DNA of 64,000 nucleotides from contig NZ_HG964497.1 in assembly GCF_000613125.1 (NCBI RefSeq), positions 354,823 to 418,822 on the forward strand, given 5' to 3'. Under the pieces are notes generated by a model, which saw nothing but the letters and a program-made list of their open reading frames with translations, was not told the origin of the DNA and made no database searches. Shown piece after piece: positions 1 to 8,621 of the stretch. The position numbers were made by a program, and so were the translations under genes. This stretch comes from Bacillus sp. EB01 (GTDB lineage Bacteria; Bacillota; Bacilli; Bacillales; Cytobacillaceae). Numbering within the stretch: the first letter of the stretch is position 1; each line of letters starts with the position of its first letter.

Positions 1-435
1 ATCTGTCCCGCCTGTCGAAGCCCTGCCGCGAAAAACAATACCGAGACCAAGCCCGACCCCTACTCCTCCAAATAATGCACCAAGAAGAGGATCATTCGTC
101 CATGGCTCGAAATCCGCGGAAGCAAAGACAACCAACGGCAAAAATACTGTACCGGCAAGAGTCTTAATACCAAACTGCCTTCCAAGCAACAAAACACCCG
201 CAATAAACAGCGGGATATTCAACGACCACTGTACAAATGCCGGTTCCCAGCCGAATGCTGCATCGGTAATAGTTGAAATTCCACTGACTCCTCCGGAAGC
301 GATTCGATTCGGAAGAAGGAACAAATTAAAGGATAAGGCGACAACAGCGGAGCCAGTTAGTATGTATATATATTCCATGACTTTTTCTAATGGGGTTGCT
401 GTCAAATCATGATTTCTTCTTCTTTTTGCTTTCAA
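1..435 (-). CDS. YitT family membrane protein (partial, N-terminal 145 codons)
   Basis: This is an open reading frame on the minus strand that runs off the left edge. It starts at a TTG at 435 with AAGAGGTG about 8 nt upstream. The visible part has a basic N-terminus (MKAKRRRNHD), then membrane segments at roughly residues 20-40, 70-90 and 115-135. The conserved YitT-family features GGVSGI and GLGIVFRGRASTGGTD are present. The family (YitT/YvjA/YpjC) are multi-pass membrane proteins with a C-terminal cytoplasmic domain that lies outside this window; no transport substrate is established. In B. subtilis yvjA lies in the same general region as prfB, so the location fits. The family call is firm; the exact paralog is not. 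Confidence 0.85.
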   Translation of the reverse strand, partial: MKAKRRRNHDLTATPLEKVMEYIYILTGSAVVALSFNLFLLPNRIASGGVSGISTITDAAFGWEPAFVQWSLNIPLFIAGVLLLGRQFGIKTLAGTVFLPLVVFASADFEPWTNDPLLGALFGGVGVGLGLGIVFRGRASTGGTD

Positions 436-584
436 TGGCAAACACCTCTTAGTTAATACGATAATTCCCGCAGAAATAGCGGTTCATAAAGCCGTTTTGA
501 TTATACCATCCTAGAGATGATAAACATAATAATACCGGTGAAGAAACTATTTTCATAAAACAAGTAATTCCACTGAAGCAATTT

Positions 585-878
585 ATGGCGGAAATGGCCG
601 GTCAATTCAAACAAATTAACATGCAATTCAAAAAAATTGACCAGCAATTTGAAAAGATGGACCAGCGTCTTGAAGAATTGGAGCAAAGATTGGATTATCG
701 CTTTAATAGAGTTGATAAACGGCTGAACTGGATGGACATCCGTCTTAACGTTATTGATACCAGGTTAAATGGCATCGACTTCCGTATTGAAGACCTTACG
801 GAAACAGTCAATAACAATGCAGCAGAATTTAGAAGTCATTTTCAAATTTTCAGGAACAAAAATGGATCAACCCGATAA
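585..878 (+). CDS. small coiled-coil hypothetical protein
   Basis: A 97-residue, highly charged protein made almost entirely of heptad-like repeats of the type QFKQIN/QFKKID/QFEKMD/RLEELE, later RLNWMD/RLNVID/RLNGID. This predicts a long alpha-helical coiled coil without signal peptide or membrane segment. The frame stays open upstream to a stop at 498, but no ATG, GTG or TTG occurs there and no good ribosome binding site precedes 585. The protein may therefore be the 3' remnant of a longer gene, or use a weak start. Similar repeat proteins are common and mostly uncharacterised in Bacillaceae. No function is assigned. Confidence 0.5.
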   Translation: MAEMAGQFKQINMQFKKIDQQFEKMDQRLEELEQRLDYRFNRVDKRLNWMDIRLNVIDTRLNGIDFRIEDLTETVNNNAAEFRSHFQIFRNKNGSTR

Positions 879-992
879 AATGTTTCAGACCGTTGCAGAG
901 AGACTGCAATAGTAGTTGCCGCTTATGAATTGCTCAATGATACACCCCATTCAGCTTCCCATTTCTTCTAGCAAACTAGACCCAAATTACAA

Positions 993-1036
993 AAAAGCCT
1001 TTGCCAGCAAATTATTGCAGCAAAGGCTTTTCTGTT
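993..1036. terminator. rho-independent terminator (bidirectional)
   Basis: The inverted repeat AAAAGCCTTTG / CAAAGGCTTTT (993-1003 with 1021-1031) is flanked by an A-run on the left and a T-rich tail on the right. It could stop transcription from the coiled-coil gene and, in the other direction, from prfB. Confidence 0.7.
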
Positions 1037-1063
1037 TATTTTTATATAACTTAAACTTAAGTT

Positions 1064-1257
1064 TTTCTAAATTTCCGCTCCTGGCACTTCGCTTTCCGCG
1101 GGCGGTCGCGGAGCCTCCACGGCGCCTGCCGCACCTGTGGGGTCTCCCCTGTCCCGCTTTTCCCGCAGGACGTTGAATAATCATCCTTGAAAAGGCATCG
1201 CAGGAGAAAATGCGATTTTTGCATTTTCGAACGAGTCTTCGTGCCTTCCGCTCCAAT
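1064..1257. repeat. GC-rich Bacillaceae-type intergenic repeat element with internal insertion
   Basis: This block is much more GC-rich than its surroundings (core 1075-1170, e.g. CTTTCCGCGGGCGGTCGCGG). I recognise it from memory as an intergenic element recurring in Bacillus-type genomes; that is recollection, not a search result. It begins with ATTTCCGCT (1071-1079) and ends with TTCCGCTCCAAT (1246-1257). Pieces of both ends recur near 2574-2585 and 52931-52977. A ~70-bp stretch (about 1170-1238) containing GAATAATCATC sits between the core and the 3' end. No coding potential is credible. Confidence 0.6.
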
Positions 1258-1316
1258 TAATTTAATAAAGTGTCACCACTTCAGCGATTCTTTAGTTTAC
1301 CGTTATAGTAACTTTA

Positions 1317-2418
1317 TTAAGACAACTTTGACCTTAGGTACGAATCGATGAACTGATCGAGGTCTCCGTCCATCACACCCTGGACATTTCCGGACTCTGA
1401 ACCAGTACGGTGGTCCTTTACCATTGAATACGGGTGGAATACATACGAACGGATTTGGCTTCCCCAGCCAATTTCCTTCTGCTCACCGCGAATCTCGGCA
1501 AGCTGCTTTTCCTTTTCTTCAATCTCACGCTGATACAGCTTTGCCTTTAGCATCTTCATAGCTGCATCACGGTTCTTAATCTGGGAACGCTCCGACTGGC
1601 AAGTCACAACGACTCCGGTTGGTATATGTGTAATTCGCACTGCAGAATCAGTCGTATTAATATGCTGTCCGCCTGCTCCGCTTGCACGATACGTATCAAT
1701 TTTCAAATCCTCAGTACGGATATCAACTTCTATATCATCATCAAGCTCGGGCATAATTTCACAAGATACAAACGATGTGTGGCGCCTGCCTGAGGAATCG
1801 AATGGTGAAATTCGCACAAGGCGGTGTACACCTTTCTCCGCCTTAAGGTATCCGTAAGCATTATGGCCCCTGATTGCGAGTGTCACGCTCTTGATTCCTG
1901 CTTCGTCTCCAGGAAGGTAATCCAGTGTTTCCACCTTGTAGCCGCGCTTTTCAGCCCAACGCGTATACATCCTGAGAAGCATCGAGCCCCAATCCTGCGA
2001 TTCTGTACCGCCCGCACCAGGGTGAAGCTCAAGGATTGCATTATTTTTATCATAAGGCTCGCTTAATAGCATTTCCAACTCATATTCATCCAACTGCGCT
2101 GTCAGCGCCATAAGCTCCTCTTCAAGCTCAGCCTGCAGCTCAGCATCCAGTTCTTCCTTTAGAAGCTCAAACGTCACGTCAAGGTTCTCATAAGACTCAT
2201 TCATTTCCATGAACGTGTTTACCTGCTCCTTTAGTGCGTTTGCCTCATTAATTACCTTCTGTGCAGCGTCCTGATCATTCCAAAAATCCGGATGCAGCAT
2301 TTCGTTGTCAAGCTGCGCGATGCGTGCCTCCTTTTCCTCTAGGTCAAAGAGACCCCCTGAAGCCCGCTAATCGCTTAGCTGTTTTTTCTAATTCATTCCT
2401 GATATCTGCCATTTCCAT
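1317..2418 (-). CDS. prfB: peptide chain release factor 2 (programmed +1 frameshift)
   Basis: RF2 recognises UAA and UGA stop codons and triggers peptide release. Translation starts at the ATG at 2418, with GAGGTG 7 nt upstream. It reads 24 codons to CTT-TGA (stop at 2344-2346), shifts +1 there and continues to 1317. The product is 366 residues, the same length as B. subtilis RF2. The frameshift signal is complete: an internal Shine-Dalgarno-like AGGGGG followed by CTT TGA C. The anticodon-mimicking SPF motif ([11 protein letters not shown]) and the catalytic GGQ motif ([15 protein letters not shown]) are present. In most Bacillaceae prfB directly follows secA on the same strand; here ~14 kb and a strand switch separate them. 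An annotation starting at ~2300 would miss the N-terminus. Confidence 0.97.
2343..2356 (-). promoter_or_regulatory. prfB: RF2 autoregulatory +1 frameshift site
   Basis: On the minus strand the sequence reads AGGGGG-TCT-CTT-TGA-C. The SD-like hexamer three bases before the slippery CTT and the in-frame TGA are the known elements by which low RF2 promotes +1 slippage and therefore its own synthesis. Confidence 0.95.
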
Positions 2419-2559
2419 ATCAATCACCTCATATAACTTCCGTAAGATTCATCACTATACAGTATATCGTGTAATGAGTGGAATGCCAAAGTGTGAGGGA
2501 AAAATTGCATAATTGGGTCTGCGTCCAGGAAAGTTTCCTTCATTAAGTATGACGTTACG

Positions 2560-2625
2560 GGAGTTCCGCTCCAATCAACACTGCTATAAAATGAACAATA
2601 ACCACTAACACAGCCTTTCATTAAA
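2560..2625. repeat. remnant of the intergenic repeat element (3' end)
   Basis: TTCCGCTCCAAT at 2574-2585 is identical to the right end of the element at 1064-1257. Only this end is recognisable here, in the 212-bp gap between prfB and the gluconate kinase. It looks like a decayed copy. Confidence 0.45.
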
Positions 2626-2630
2626 CTGTT

Positions 2631-4172
2631 TTATTCCCCTCTTTGATACGCGGAAATGGCATCAAACTGCTCTTTCAACGAATTATACAAAGACATATAG
2701 ATGGGATGGAGGTGTTCGTAGACCTGTTTGTTCTCTTCAATTGGATACTGAACAGTTTTTACAGAAACCAACTTTTTCACATCCTCAAGGGAAGAAATTT
2801 CACCTATTGCAAATAAAGCAAGAGCTGCAGCTCCTAATCCAGAACCTTCATGGCTTTCTGGAACAAACACAGGTTTTCCTGACACATCGGCGAGGATCTG
2901 CCTCCAAAGCTCTGAACGGGCAAAGCCGCCGGATACCCTTATCTCCCCGGGTTTTCCAGCCATATTTTCCAAAAGGACTCCTACACTGTAAACAGCATAA
3001 ATAATTCCCTCAAGAACAGCACGGATTAAATGCCCCTTTTGATGGGTTAGCGTGATTCCAATAAAACCACCCCGAGTATTTGCGTCCCACATCGGAGCCC
3101 TTTCTCCAGAAAGATAAGGAAGAAAAATCAATCCTTCCGCCCCTGCAGGCACCTTTGCCGCCTCATCAATCAATAAATCGTAAGGATCTACTCCCCTACT
3201 CTCAGCCAGTCCTGAAACATCACTTGCTAACTGGTCCCTCAGCCACCTTAGTGCGATACCGCCATTATTAATAGGCCCGCCAATTACCCATCTTCCGTCT
3301 GCAAGATAATAACAAAATGTCCGCCCCTTGGATTCGAGCAACGGCTCCTTTACAACTGTTCTGATTGCACCGCTCGTTCCAATAGTTACTGCATATTCAC
3401 CCTCACCGATTGCCCCAACCCCAAGATTAGCAAGAACACCATCGCTTGCCCCCACAATCACAGGAAAATCAGCCGGAATTCCCATTGCAGCTGCAAAGCT
3501 CCTATCCATATGCCGATACACATTTGTAGTCGGCACCGGCTTCGATAGTTTTTCCTTTTGAAGTTCAAGTAGTTTAAGGACTTCTTCATCCCATTCCAAC
3601 TTCTGCAGATTGAACATTCCAGAAGTTGAAGCAATCGAGTAATCGACAACGTATTCACCATACAATTTCCACATGACATACTCTTTAATCGAAATCCACT
3701 TACTGGCTTTAAGATAAAGGTCAGGGCGTTCATATTTCATCCAGAGCAGCTTGCAAAGAGGTGACATCGGGTGGATTGGTGTTCCCGTCCTCTTATAAAT
3801 GTCTTCTCCATTCCAGTCTTTTTTAAGCTTTTCTGCGTAAAAATGGCTTCTATTATCAGCCCAGATTATACTATTTGTAAGCGGCTCCCCGTCTTCATCT
3901 ACTGCAAGGATGCTATGCATAGCCGCCGAAATGCCAATTGCCAGAAGCTCGGAAACATCAATTTTAGATTTATTCAGAACGGTCCTAATTGATTCCACAA
4001 CTGCTTCAACTATCATGTCTGGATCTTGTTCTGCCCAGTCCGGCTCTGGATGAATGATTGGATATTCTACAGCCCCTGAAGAAACCGGGCTCCCGTCCTT
4101 TGTGAACAAGGATGCCTTAGTTGAAGTTGTCCCAATATCCAGGCCTATTACATATTTCTTATGTACATCCAC
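2631..4172 (-). CDS. gntK: gluconate kinase, FGGY family
   Basis: This 513-residue cytoplasmic sugar kinase probably phosphorylates D-gluconate to 6-phosphogluconate, feeding the pentose phosphate pathway. The N-terminal phosphate-binding motif DIGTTSTK (residues ~11-18), the segment TGTPIHPMSPL typical of FGGY gluconokinases, GASDGVLANLG, GTSGAIRTV and the C-terminal GGFARSELWRQI are all present. Length equals B. subtilis GntK. The start is GTG at 4172, preceded by GGGGAGG at 7 nt. No gntR, gntP or gntZ lies next to it, so this is a stand-alone copy; another FGGY substrate cannot be excluded. Confidence 0.85.
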   Translation of the reverse strand: MDVHKKYVIGLDIGTTSTKASLFTKDGSPVSSGAVEYPIIHPEPDWAEQDPDMIVEAVVESIRTVLNKSKIDVSELLAIGISAAMHSILAVDEDGEPLTNSIIWADNRSHFYAEKLKKDWNGEDIYKRTGTPIHPMSPLCKLLWMKYERPDLYLKASKWISIKEYVMWKLYGEYVVDYSIASTSGMFNLQKLEWDEEVLKLLELQKEKLSKPVPTTNVYRHMDRSFAAAMGIPADFPVIVGASDGVLANLGVGAIGEGEYAVTIGTSGAIRTVVKEPLLESKGRTFCYYLADGRWVIGGPINNGGIALRWLRDQLASDVSGLAESRGVDPYDLLIDEAAKVPAGAEGLIFLPYLSGERAPMWDANTRGGFIGITLTHQKGHLIRAVLEGIIYAVYSVGVLLENMAGKPGEIRVSGGFARSELWRQILADVSGKPVFVPESHEGSGLGAAALALFAIGEISSLEDVKKLVSVKTVQYPIEENKQVYEHLHPIYMSLYNSLKEQFDAISAYQRGE

Positions 4173-4382
4173 GTTAATTCCTCCCCAGGATCAAGGCGTA
4201 TAAAATAACCTACTATGATAAAATACATTCACATAAAAGAAGTATATCAAACATTCTTCCCATTACAGAAAATCCTGTTCTCTAAACAATTTTAACTCGC
4301 TGCAGGAATATTTCTTCGGATATCGAAATGATTTAGGTGAGGAAATCTTAAATACATCTTTTTAGACAAGGAGTTGTTATTC

Positions 4383-5240
4383 ATGACCTTTTCAATTATT
4401 GGGTTTGATCCTGTGGAAAAAGAATGGGGAATTGCGGTTCAATCCAAGTTTCTTGGAGTCGGTGCAGTCGTACCATGGGCTAAGGCTGGTGTTGGTGCAG
4501 TCGCAACCCAATCCTACGCAAATACTTCTTATGGGCCGCGCGCACTCGAATTGATGGCTGAGGGGAAAACTGCAGAAGAAACATTGAAGCTCATCCTGGA
4601 AGAAGATAAAGAAAAGGAAATGCGCCAGGTTGGAATTATTGATTCTTTTGGTAATCCTGCAACCTTCACTGGTTCACAATGCTATAATTGGGCTGGCGGG
4701 ATTACCGGCAATCACTTTGCAGCGCAGGGAAATATCCTCGTTGATGAACATACTGTCGGTAAAATGGCCGAAACGTTTACTTCGACGACTGGAACGCTGG
4801 CAGAACGGTTGCTTGCTGCCCTTGATGCAGGCCAGGAGGCTGGTGGAGATTCACGCGGCCAGCAGTCCGCTGCATTGTATGTGGTCAAGGAGCGCGGAGG
4901 GTACGGAGCCTTCAACGATCGCTATATCGATCTCCGGGTGGATGACCATCCTCAGCCAATAAAAGAACTTATTCGTATCTATGGTCTTCAGCAGCTTTAC
5001 TTTGCACCTTCAAAGCCTGAAAAAGTTGTTCCTGTCGAAGGTGAAATTGAAACGGAACTAGTCGAACACCTTGGCAGACTTGGTTATTTTAAAACCAATT
5101 TTGCAGGAAGAGATGATATTCTTAAAGCGTTGACCGCTTATCTTCATACAGAAAATTTTGAAATGCGGGAACAGGAAACAGGTTTTATCGATCTCGACGT
5201 CCTTAAATATATGAAATTACAGCAACAGAACCAGAAATGA
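4383..5240 (+). CDS. DUF1028 family protein with C-terminal peptidoglycan-binding-like region
   Basis: A 285-residue protein. Residues ~1-215 match DUF1028, an Ntn-hydrolase-like fold of unknown reaction (opening TFSIIGFDP, GVGAVATQSYAN, GGDSRGQQSAAL). The last ~65 residues (from about VEHLGRLGYF) resemble the putative peptidoglycan-binding module often attached to this family. No signal peptide is visible, so it is probably cytoplasmic. I chose the ATG at 4383 because AAGGAG lies 9 nt upstream; a TTG at 4374 is too close to that site. Two CHR transporter genes start 11 bp after its stop, so the three probably form one transcript. Confidence 0.8.
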   Translation: MTFSIIGFDPVEKEWGIAVQSKFLGVGAVVPWAKAGVGAVATQSYANTSYGPRALELMAEGKTAEETLKLILEEDKEKEMRQVGIIDSFGNPATFTGSQCYNWAGGITGNHFAAQGNILVDEHTVGKMAETFTSTTGTLAERLLAALDAGQEAGGDSRGQQSAALYVVKERGGYGAFNDRYIDLRVDDHPQPIKELIRIYGLQQLYFAPSKPEKVVPVEGEIETELVEHLGRLGYFKTNFAGRDDILKALTAYLHTENFEMREQETGFIDLDVLKYMKLQQQNQK

Positions 5241-5251
5241 GATGACATTAA

Positions 5252-5806
5252 ATGAAACAAAAAGATTTATTCATGGCTTTCTTCCGGGTTGGCATGCTCG
5301 GCTACGGAGGGGGTCCTTCTTCAATACCACTCGTACAGAAGGAGGTTGTCGGCCGATACAAATGGATGGACGGTGATGAGTTCGGGGATGTCCTGGCACT
5401 GGCAAATGCGCTTCCCGGACCGATTGCTACAAAGCTCGCCGGATACATAGGATACCGGGTAGCGGGACTCCTCGGCATGATAAACGCTGTCATGGCAACC
5501 ATCCTTCCAACTATTTTCCTGATGATTCTGCTCCTGACCGGGCTTAACGCCTTCAAGGACCAGCCATGGGTAAGCGGCGCAGCATCAGCTGTTGTCCCAG
5601 TTGTCGCTGTCATGCTTTTAACAATGACATGGGAATTTGTAAAAAAATCAACCAGTTCTAAGCTCGGCAAGGCATGGACTATCATTCTTGTTGTGGCAAG
5701 TTTTGTTTTGCTCGAGGCACTCGGCGTCCACCCTGCTATCATTATTTTCTCACTCCTTCTTGGCGCGCTCCTAATGAAAGACAAAAAGAAGGAGGGCAAA
5801 GCATGA
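5252..5806 (+). CDS. chromate transporter (CHR) family subunit, short form, first of pair
   Basis: A 184-residue membrane protein of the half-size CHR family. In the family, two short subunits together replace the full-length ChrA chromate/sulfate antiporter. The signature region GYGGGPSSIPL near the N-terminus and NALPGPIATKLAGYIGY are clear, followed by four or five hydrophobic segments. It overlaps the next gene by 4 bp (ATGA), which indicates translational coupling. Chromate export is the family's best-known activity, but many members have no tested substrate and the neighbouring DUF1028 gene does not clarify it. Confidence 0.85.
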   Translation: MKQKDLFMAFFRVGMLGYGGGPSSIPLVQKEVVGRYKWMDGDEFGDVLALANALPGPIATKLAGYIGYRVAGLLGMINAVMATILPTIFLMILLLTGLNAFKDQPWVSGAASAVVPVVAVMLLTMTWEFVKKSTSSKLGKAWTIILVVASFVLLEALGVHPAIIIFSLLLGALLMKDKKKEGKA

Positions 5807-6333
5807 TTTATTTAAAAATTTTCTGGGCATTTTTCCTTCCGGGCATTCTAGGCTATGGCGGCGGCCCCTCTTCAATCCCACTAATTGAAGCGGAAGTCGT
5901 CGACCGGTACGAATGGATGACAACCAGCGAATTCTCCGAGGTTTTAGCCATGGGAAATGCGTTGCCAGGACCGATTGCTACAAAAATGGCTGGCTATATC
6001 GGGTATGAAGTCGGGGGAGTGGCTGGGTCTGCAATTGCTGTATTTGCCAGTGTTGCTCCGTCGTTGATTTTAATGATTAGCCTGCTAAGCCTTCTGCTGC
6101 GACACAAGGAATCACCAAAAGTTAAACGGATGACAATGATTGTCCGCCCTGTCATTGCTGCTCTGCTCGGTGTTATGGCATGGGACTTTTTTGTAGAATC
6201 GTATCAGGGGCCGGGACTATTGCATACAGTCGTATTGGCGGCTGGCAGTCTGCTCTTGATGGAAAAGCTAAATGTCCATCCGGCATATGTGATTGCGGGA
6301 AGCTTGGTGTATGGGGCGGTATTTTTAGGATAG
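5803..6333 (+). CDS. chromate transporter (CHR) family subunit, short form, second of pair
   Basis: A 176-residue paralog of the preceding gene with the same landmarks (GYGGGPSSIPL, NALPGPIATKMAGYIGYEVGG) and several hydrophobic segments. The start ATG at 5803 overlaps the stop codon of the upstream gene. GGAGG lies about 7 nt before it, inside the upstream gene's end. The two probably assemble as a heterodimer, as paired short CHR proteins such as B. subtilis YwrA/YwrB are thought to do. A terminator follows directly. Confidence 0.85.
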   Translation: MIYLKIFWAFFLPGILGYGGGPSSIPLIEAEVVDRYEWMTTSEFSEVLAMGNALPGPIATKMAGYIGYEVGGVAGSAIAVFASVAPSLILMISLLSLLLRHKESPKVKRMTMIVRPVIAALLGVMAWDFFVESYQGPGLLHTVVLAAGSLLLMEKLNVHPAYVIAGSLVYGAVFLG

Positions 6334-6335
6334 TT

Positions 6336-6370
6336 AAAAGACGGAAGGGATGCCCCTACCGTCTTTTCTT
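6336..6370 (+). terminator. rho-independent terminator after the CHR pair
   Basis: AAAAGACGG (6336-6344) pairs with CCGTCTTTT (6359-6367), with an extra AGGG/CCCT pairing inside, followed by T-rich sequence. Confidence 0.8.
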
Positions 6371-6465
6371 ATTACCATAAAAGCAAGTGAACTCGACAAA
6401 TTGATCAGCTTACGACAAGGACTTACAATTTATTTCCCAGGAAACGATAGTGTATATGTAGAAAA

Positions 6466-6498
6466 AAGCAAAACCCCTGAAGCATTTATTCAGGGGTT
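6466..6498 (-). terminator. rho-independent terminator ending the cytochrome cluster
   Basis: AACCCCTGAA (6472-6481) pairs perfectly with TTCAGGGGTT (6489-6498). Read on the minus strand the hairpin is followed by TTTTGCTTTTTTC. It lies 12 bp beyond the stop of the seven-heme cytochrome gene. Confidence 0.85.
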
Positions 6499-6510
6499 CT
6501 ATCTAGTATC

Positions 6511-8355
6511 TTAAGGTTTTGTTATTGTAGGAAGTACCGGATTAGTTAGTTTTTTTGGAGCATGTGCTGTACTTCTTAGCTGCTCCACTTCGTCATCTCC
6601 AACTCCATGGCATTCCGAGCAGGAGAGCGTCTTGCTTCTGTGATTTCCACTAGTCGGATTAAACAATGGTGTTTTGCCGTATAATTCTGTTTTTGCAAAA
6701 TCAGCTGTTTTTGCACTGTGGCACTTCAAACAGAAATCACGTTCCACATAAGCGTTCCAGTTTTTATGCTCGCCAGAAGTGAACTTATCGGACCCCATAA
6801 GCGGCTTATTTCCAAGGTTTTCTTTCAACAAGAAAATATTGTTTGAGCCATGGGTTTCATGGCAATCTGCACAAGTTAATTGCCCTTTCAATTTGGAGCC
6901 ATCGACAGCCGTAATATTATGCCCTGACTGAGCGACCGTTGTTTTATCCTTATAATACTTTTCAATATCCACCGCTTTGGACTTTTTGGCGTCCCCATTA
7001 TGGCATTGGAAGCATAAACTAAAATCTTCGGGGGTGCCGATAGCCTTGCCTTGCTTCAAATAAGAATTCGTAGCATACAGATTTTCGTCCGGATCAGCAA
7101 GCTTTATTTTACCTGGATTTTCCGGTGTCCATGCTCCATGAGGATTGTGACAGGATGCACAGCTATTGGAAGATTCTTTATCGGTAAAAGCAGTATGCTT
7201 ATGTTTTGTATTTTCTTTATCAGGTGCTGGAGCAGTTGTCCCATCATGGCATGCCATACATAAATCTTTGCCCGGATCACTGCCGTATTTCCCGCCCAGC
7301 AGCTTTTCATTCTGGCCAGTATGGGTGCTATGACAAGCTCCGCATGAATTTGTGTTATTAGCATAGTTGCCATGCAAATCATGGGCAGTATTTTGAGAAG
7401 TTGTTGTAAATTTAAAGTACCGTGAATAAATCCTCCCGCCATCTTTATTACTAATAGCCGGATTTATATAGACATAATAGGTCGTCTTGTACTGCAAGGG
7501 TTCCAACGGAGTAAAGGTAAGCACGTACACCCCATCTTTACTTATAAGAGTTGCATTTTCCGCCGTTTCCACACTTTTCAGGCTTTCCGTTTTCATTTCA
7601 GGAAATACCAGTATCGGTTCGCCAGGAACAATTAATTCACCATTTTCCTTAATGGAAATTTGAATGCTTGCATTAATAGGGACATTTGTCATGTCCTCAG
7701 CTTCCGCAGGAAAGCCACTGTCTTCAGATTCAGAAGCAATGATCTTTATACTTGTAACTTGAGGCCGGATTACAGGTACTTCCGTTGCTTCGATAGTGTC
7801 TGTTCTCTCCGCGGAACTTTCAATAGCCGGTAAAGCGGTTTCTCCGTTCTCCTCAAGACTGGTATTGTCAGATGGTTGTTCTTCTACATCTCCAACTGCT
7901 GGAGAACCTTTATTGCCGTCTGATTCAGCAGGTACCGAATTAATCGTAAAATTGATAGGAGCTTCAGCCAACTTTACACTCCCGTCCTCCAGGACGAATA
8001 GAACCTTATGTGTTCCTTCACTAAACACTCTTGAAAATGTCCATTCACCAGCTTCATTGAGGCTTAGTGAGTTTGTATCCGTTATATCCACTCGTTCCAA
8101 GGTTTCAGCATTCTCTTCATATACTTTTAACTGCTGAGTTTCCGGCAGTGGAACAGTGCCTGAAATTTTTCCAGTGAATTCTGCCTTTGTATTTTCCAGA
8201 ATCGTCTCGGATTCCGGTGATGTTATGACGATTGAATATACACTTTCGGCAGAAAAAACAATGGATCCGGAAGAATAGAAAAGGAGTGAACTAAGCGAAA
8301 GGCTCACTATGACGAGATATGCAGCTATCTTCCGATAATAGTTCATCTTCTTCAC
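6511..8355 (-). CDS. exported seven-heme c-type cytochrome with N-terminal Ig-like/Big_5-like region
   Basis: A 614-residue exported protein. Residues ~1-36 form a signal peptide (MKKMNYYRK then a hydrophobic stretch, ending near VFSAES). Residues ~40-130 look like a bacterial Ig-like fold, followed by an acidic low-complexity linker. Residues ~200-330 resemble a Big_5-type domain (PLQYKTTYYVYINPAI). The C-terminal half carries seven CXXCH motifs (CGACH, CMACH, CASCH, CFQCH, CADCH, CLKCH, CSECH) in the doubled-CXXCH arrangement, with distal histidines such as HGNYANNTNSC. Heme attachment would occur outside the membrane. No LPXTG or SLH anchor is visible. The start is GTG at 8355. It is the last gene of the cluster, 266 bp after its neighbour, so it may have its own promoter. 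Confidence 0.9.
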   Translation of the reverse strand: MKKMNYYRKIAAYLVIVSLSLSSLLFYSSGSIVFSAESVYSIVITSPESETILENTKAEFTGKISGTVPLPETQQLKVYEENAETLERVDITDTNSLSLNEAGEWTFSRVFSEGTHKVLFVLEDGSVKLAEAPINFTINSVPAESDGNKGSPAVGDVEEQPSDNTSLEENGETALPAIESSAERTDTIEATEVPVIRPQVTSIKIIASESEDSGFPAEAEDMTNVPINASIQISIKENGELIVPGEPILVFPEMKTESLKSVETAENATLISKDGVYVLTFTPLEPLQYKTTYYVYINPAISNKDGGRIYSRYFKFTTTSQNTAHDLHGNYANNTNSCGACHSTHTGQNEKLLGGKYGSDPGKDLCMACHDGTTAPAPDKENTKHKHTAFTDKESSNSCASCHNPHGAWTPENPGKIKLADPDENLYATNSYLKQGKAIGTPEDFSLCFQCHNGDAKKSKAVDIEKYYKDKTTVAQSGHNITAVDGSKLKGQLTCADCHETHGSNNIFLLKENLGNKPLMGSDKFTSGEHKNWNAYVERDFCLKCHSAKTADFAKTELYGKTPLFNPTSGNHRSKTLSCSECHGVGDDEVEQLRSTAHAPKKLTNPVLPTITKP

Positions 8356-8500
8356 AGCATTTCATCCTCTACTTTATATTTAAGCTAGCAATATTTAAAA
8401 AAGAGCTTTCTTTTCTTAAATTATATCAACCAATCTAATGGTAAATATCATAGTTATAGGAATACTTTTTGACATTTTCCTGTTGTCGTTACATAAATGG

Positions 8501-8576
8501 AACAAGGTAGTAATAATTACTATTACTACCTTGTTAACCATCTATTAATCTTGGTAATTAAATAGTGGGGCTATTT
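8501..8576 (-). terminator. 3' hairpin pair downstream of the second six-heme gene
   Basis: Two hairpins lie 3' of the gene ending at 8622. One is AAATAG-loop-CTATTT (8560-8576). The other is a perfect 15-bp stem AACAAGGTAGTAATA / TATTACTACCTTGTT (8501-8515 with 8521-8535). The T-run is weak, so this may be a terminator or an mRNA-stabilising structure. A homologous pair lies behind the paralogous gene at 9797. Confidence 0.65.
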
Positions 8577-8621
8577 CATTACCTTAACTAATTGTCTCTA
8601 TAACAACATAGCGATTATTTA

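Larger units (their letters stand above)
879..1316. other. intergenic region between coiled-coil gene and prfB
   Basis: This 438-bp gap holds a bidirectional hairpin (993-1031) and a GC-rich repeat element (about 1064-1257). ORFs that can be drawn through it on both strands are by-products of the GC-rich element. Nothing was recognised in the last ~60 bp before the prfB stop codon. Confidence 0.7.

Noticed and set aside
916-1256. Two opposing ORFs of 86-89 codons
   Set aside because: Both cross the terminator hairpin and the GC-rich repeat element; there is no ribosome binding site and no protein-like pattern.
5302-5799. 165-codon minus-strand frame over the first CHR gene
   Set aside because: Antisense to a well-supported membrane protein gene; composition is a by-product of it.
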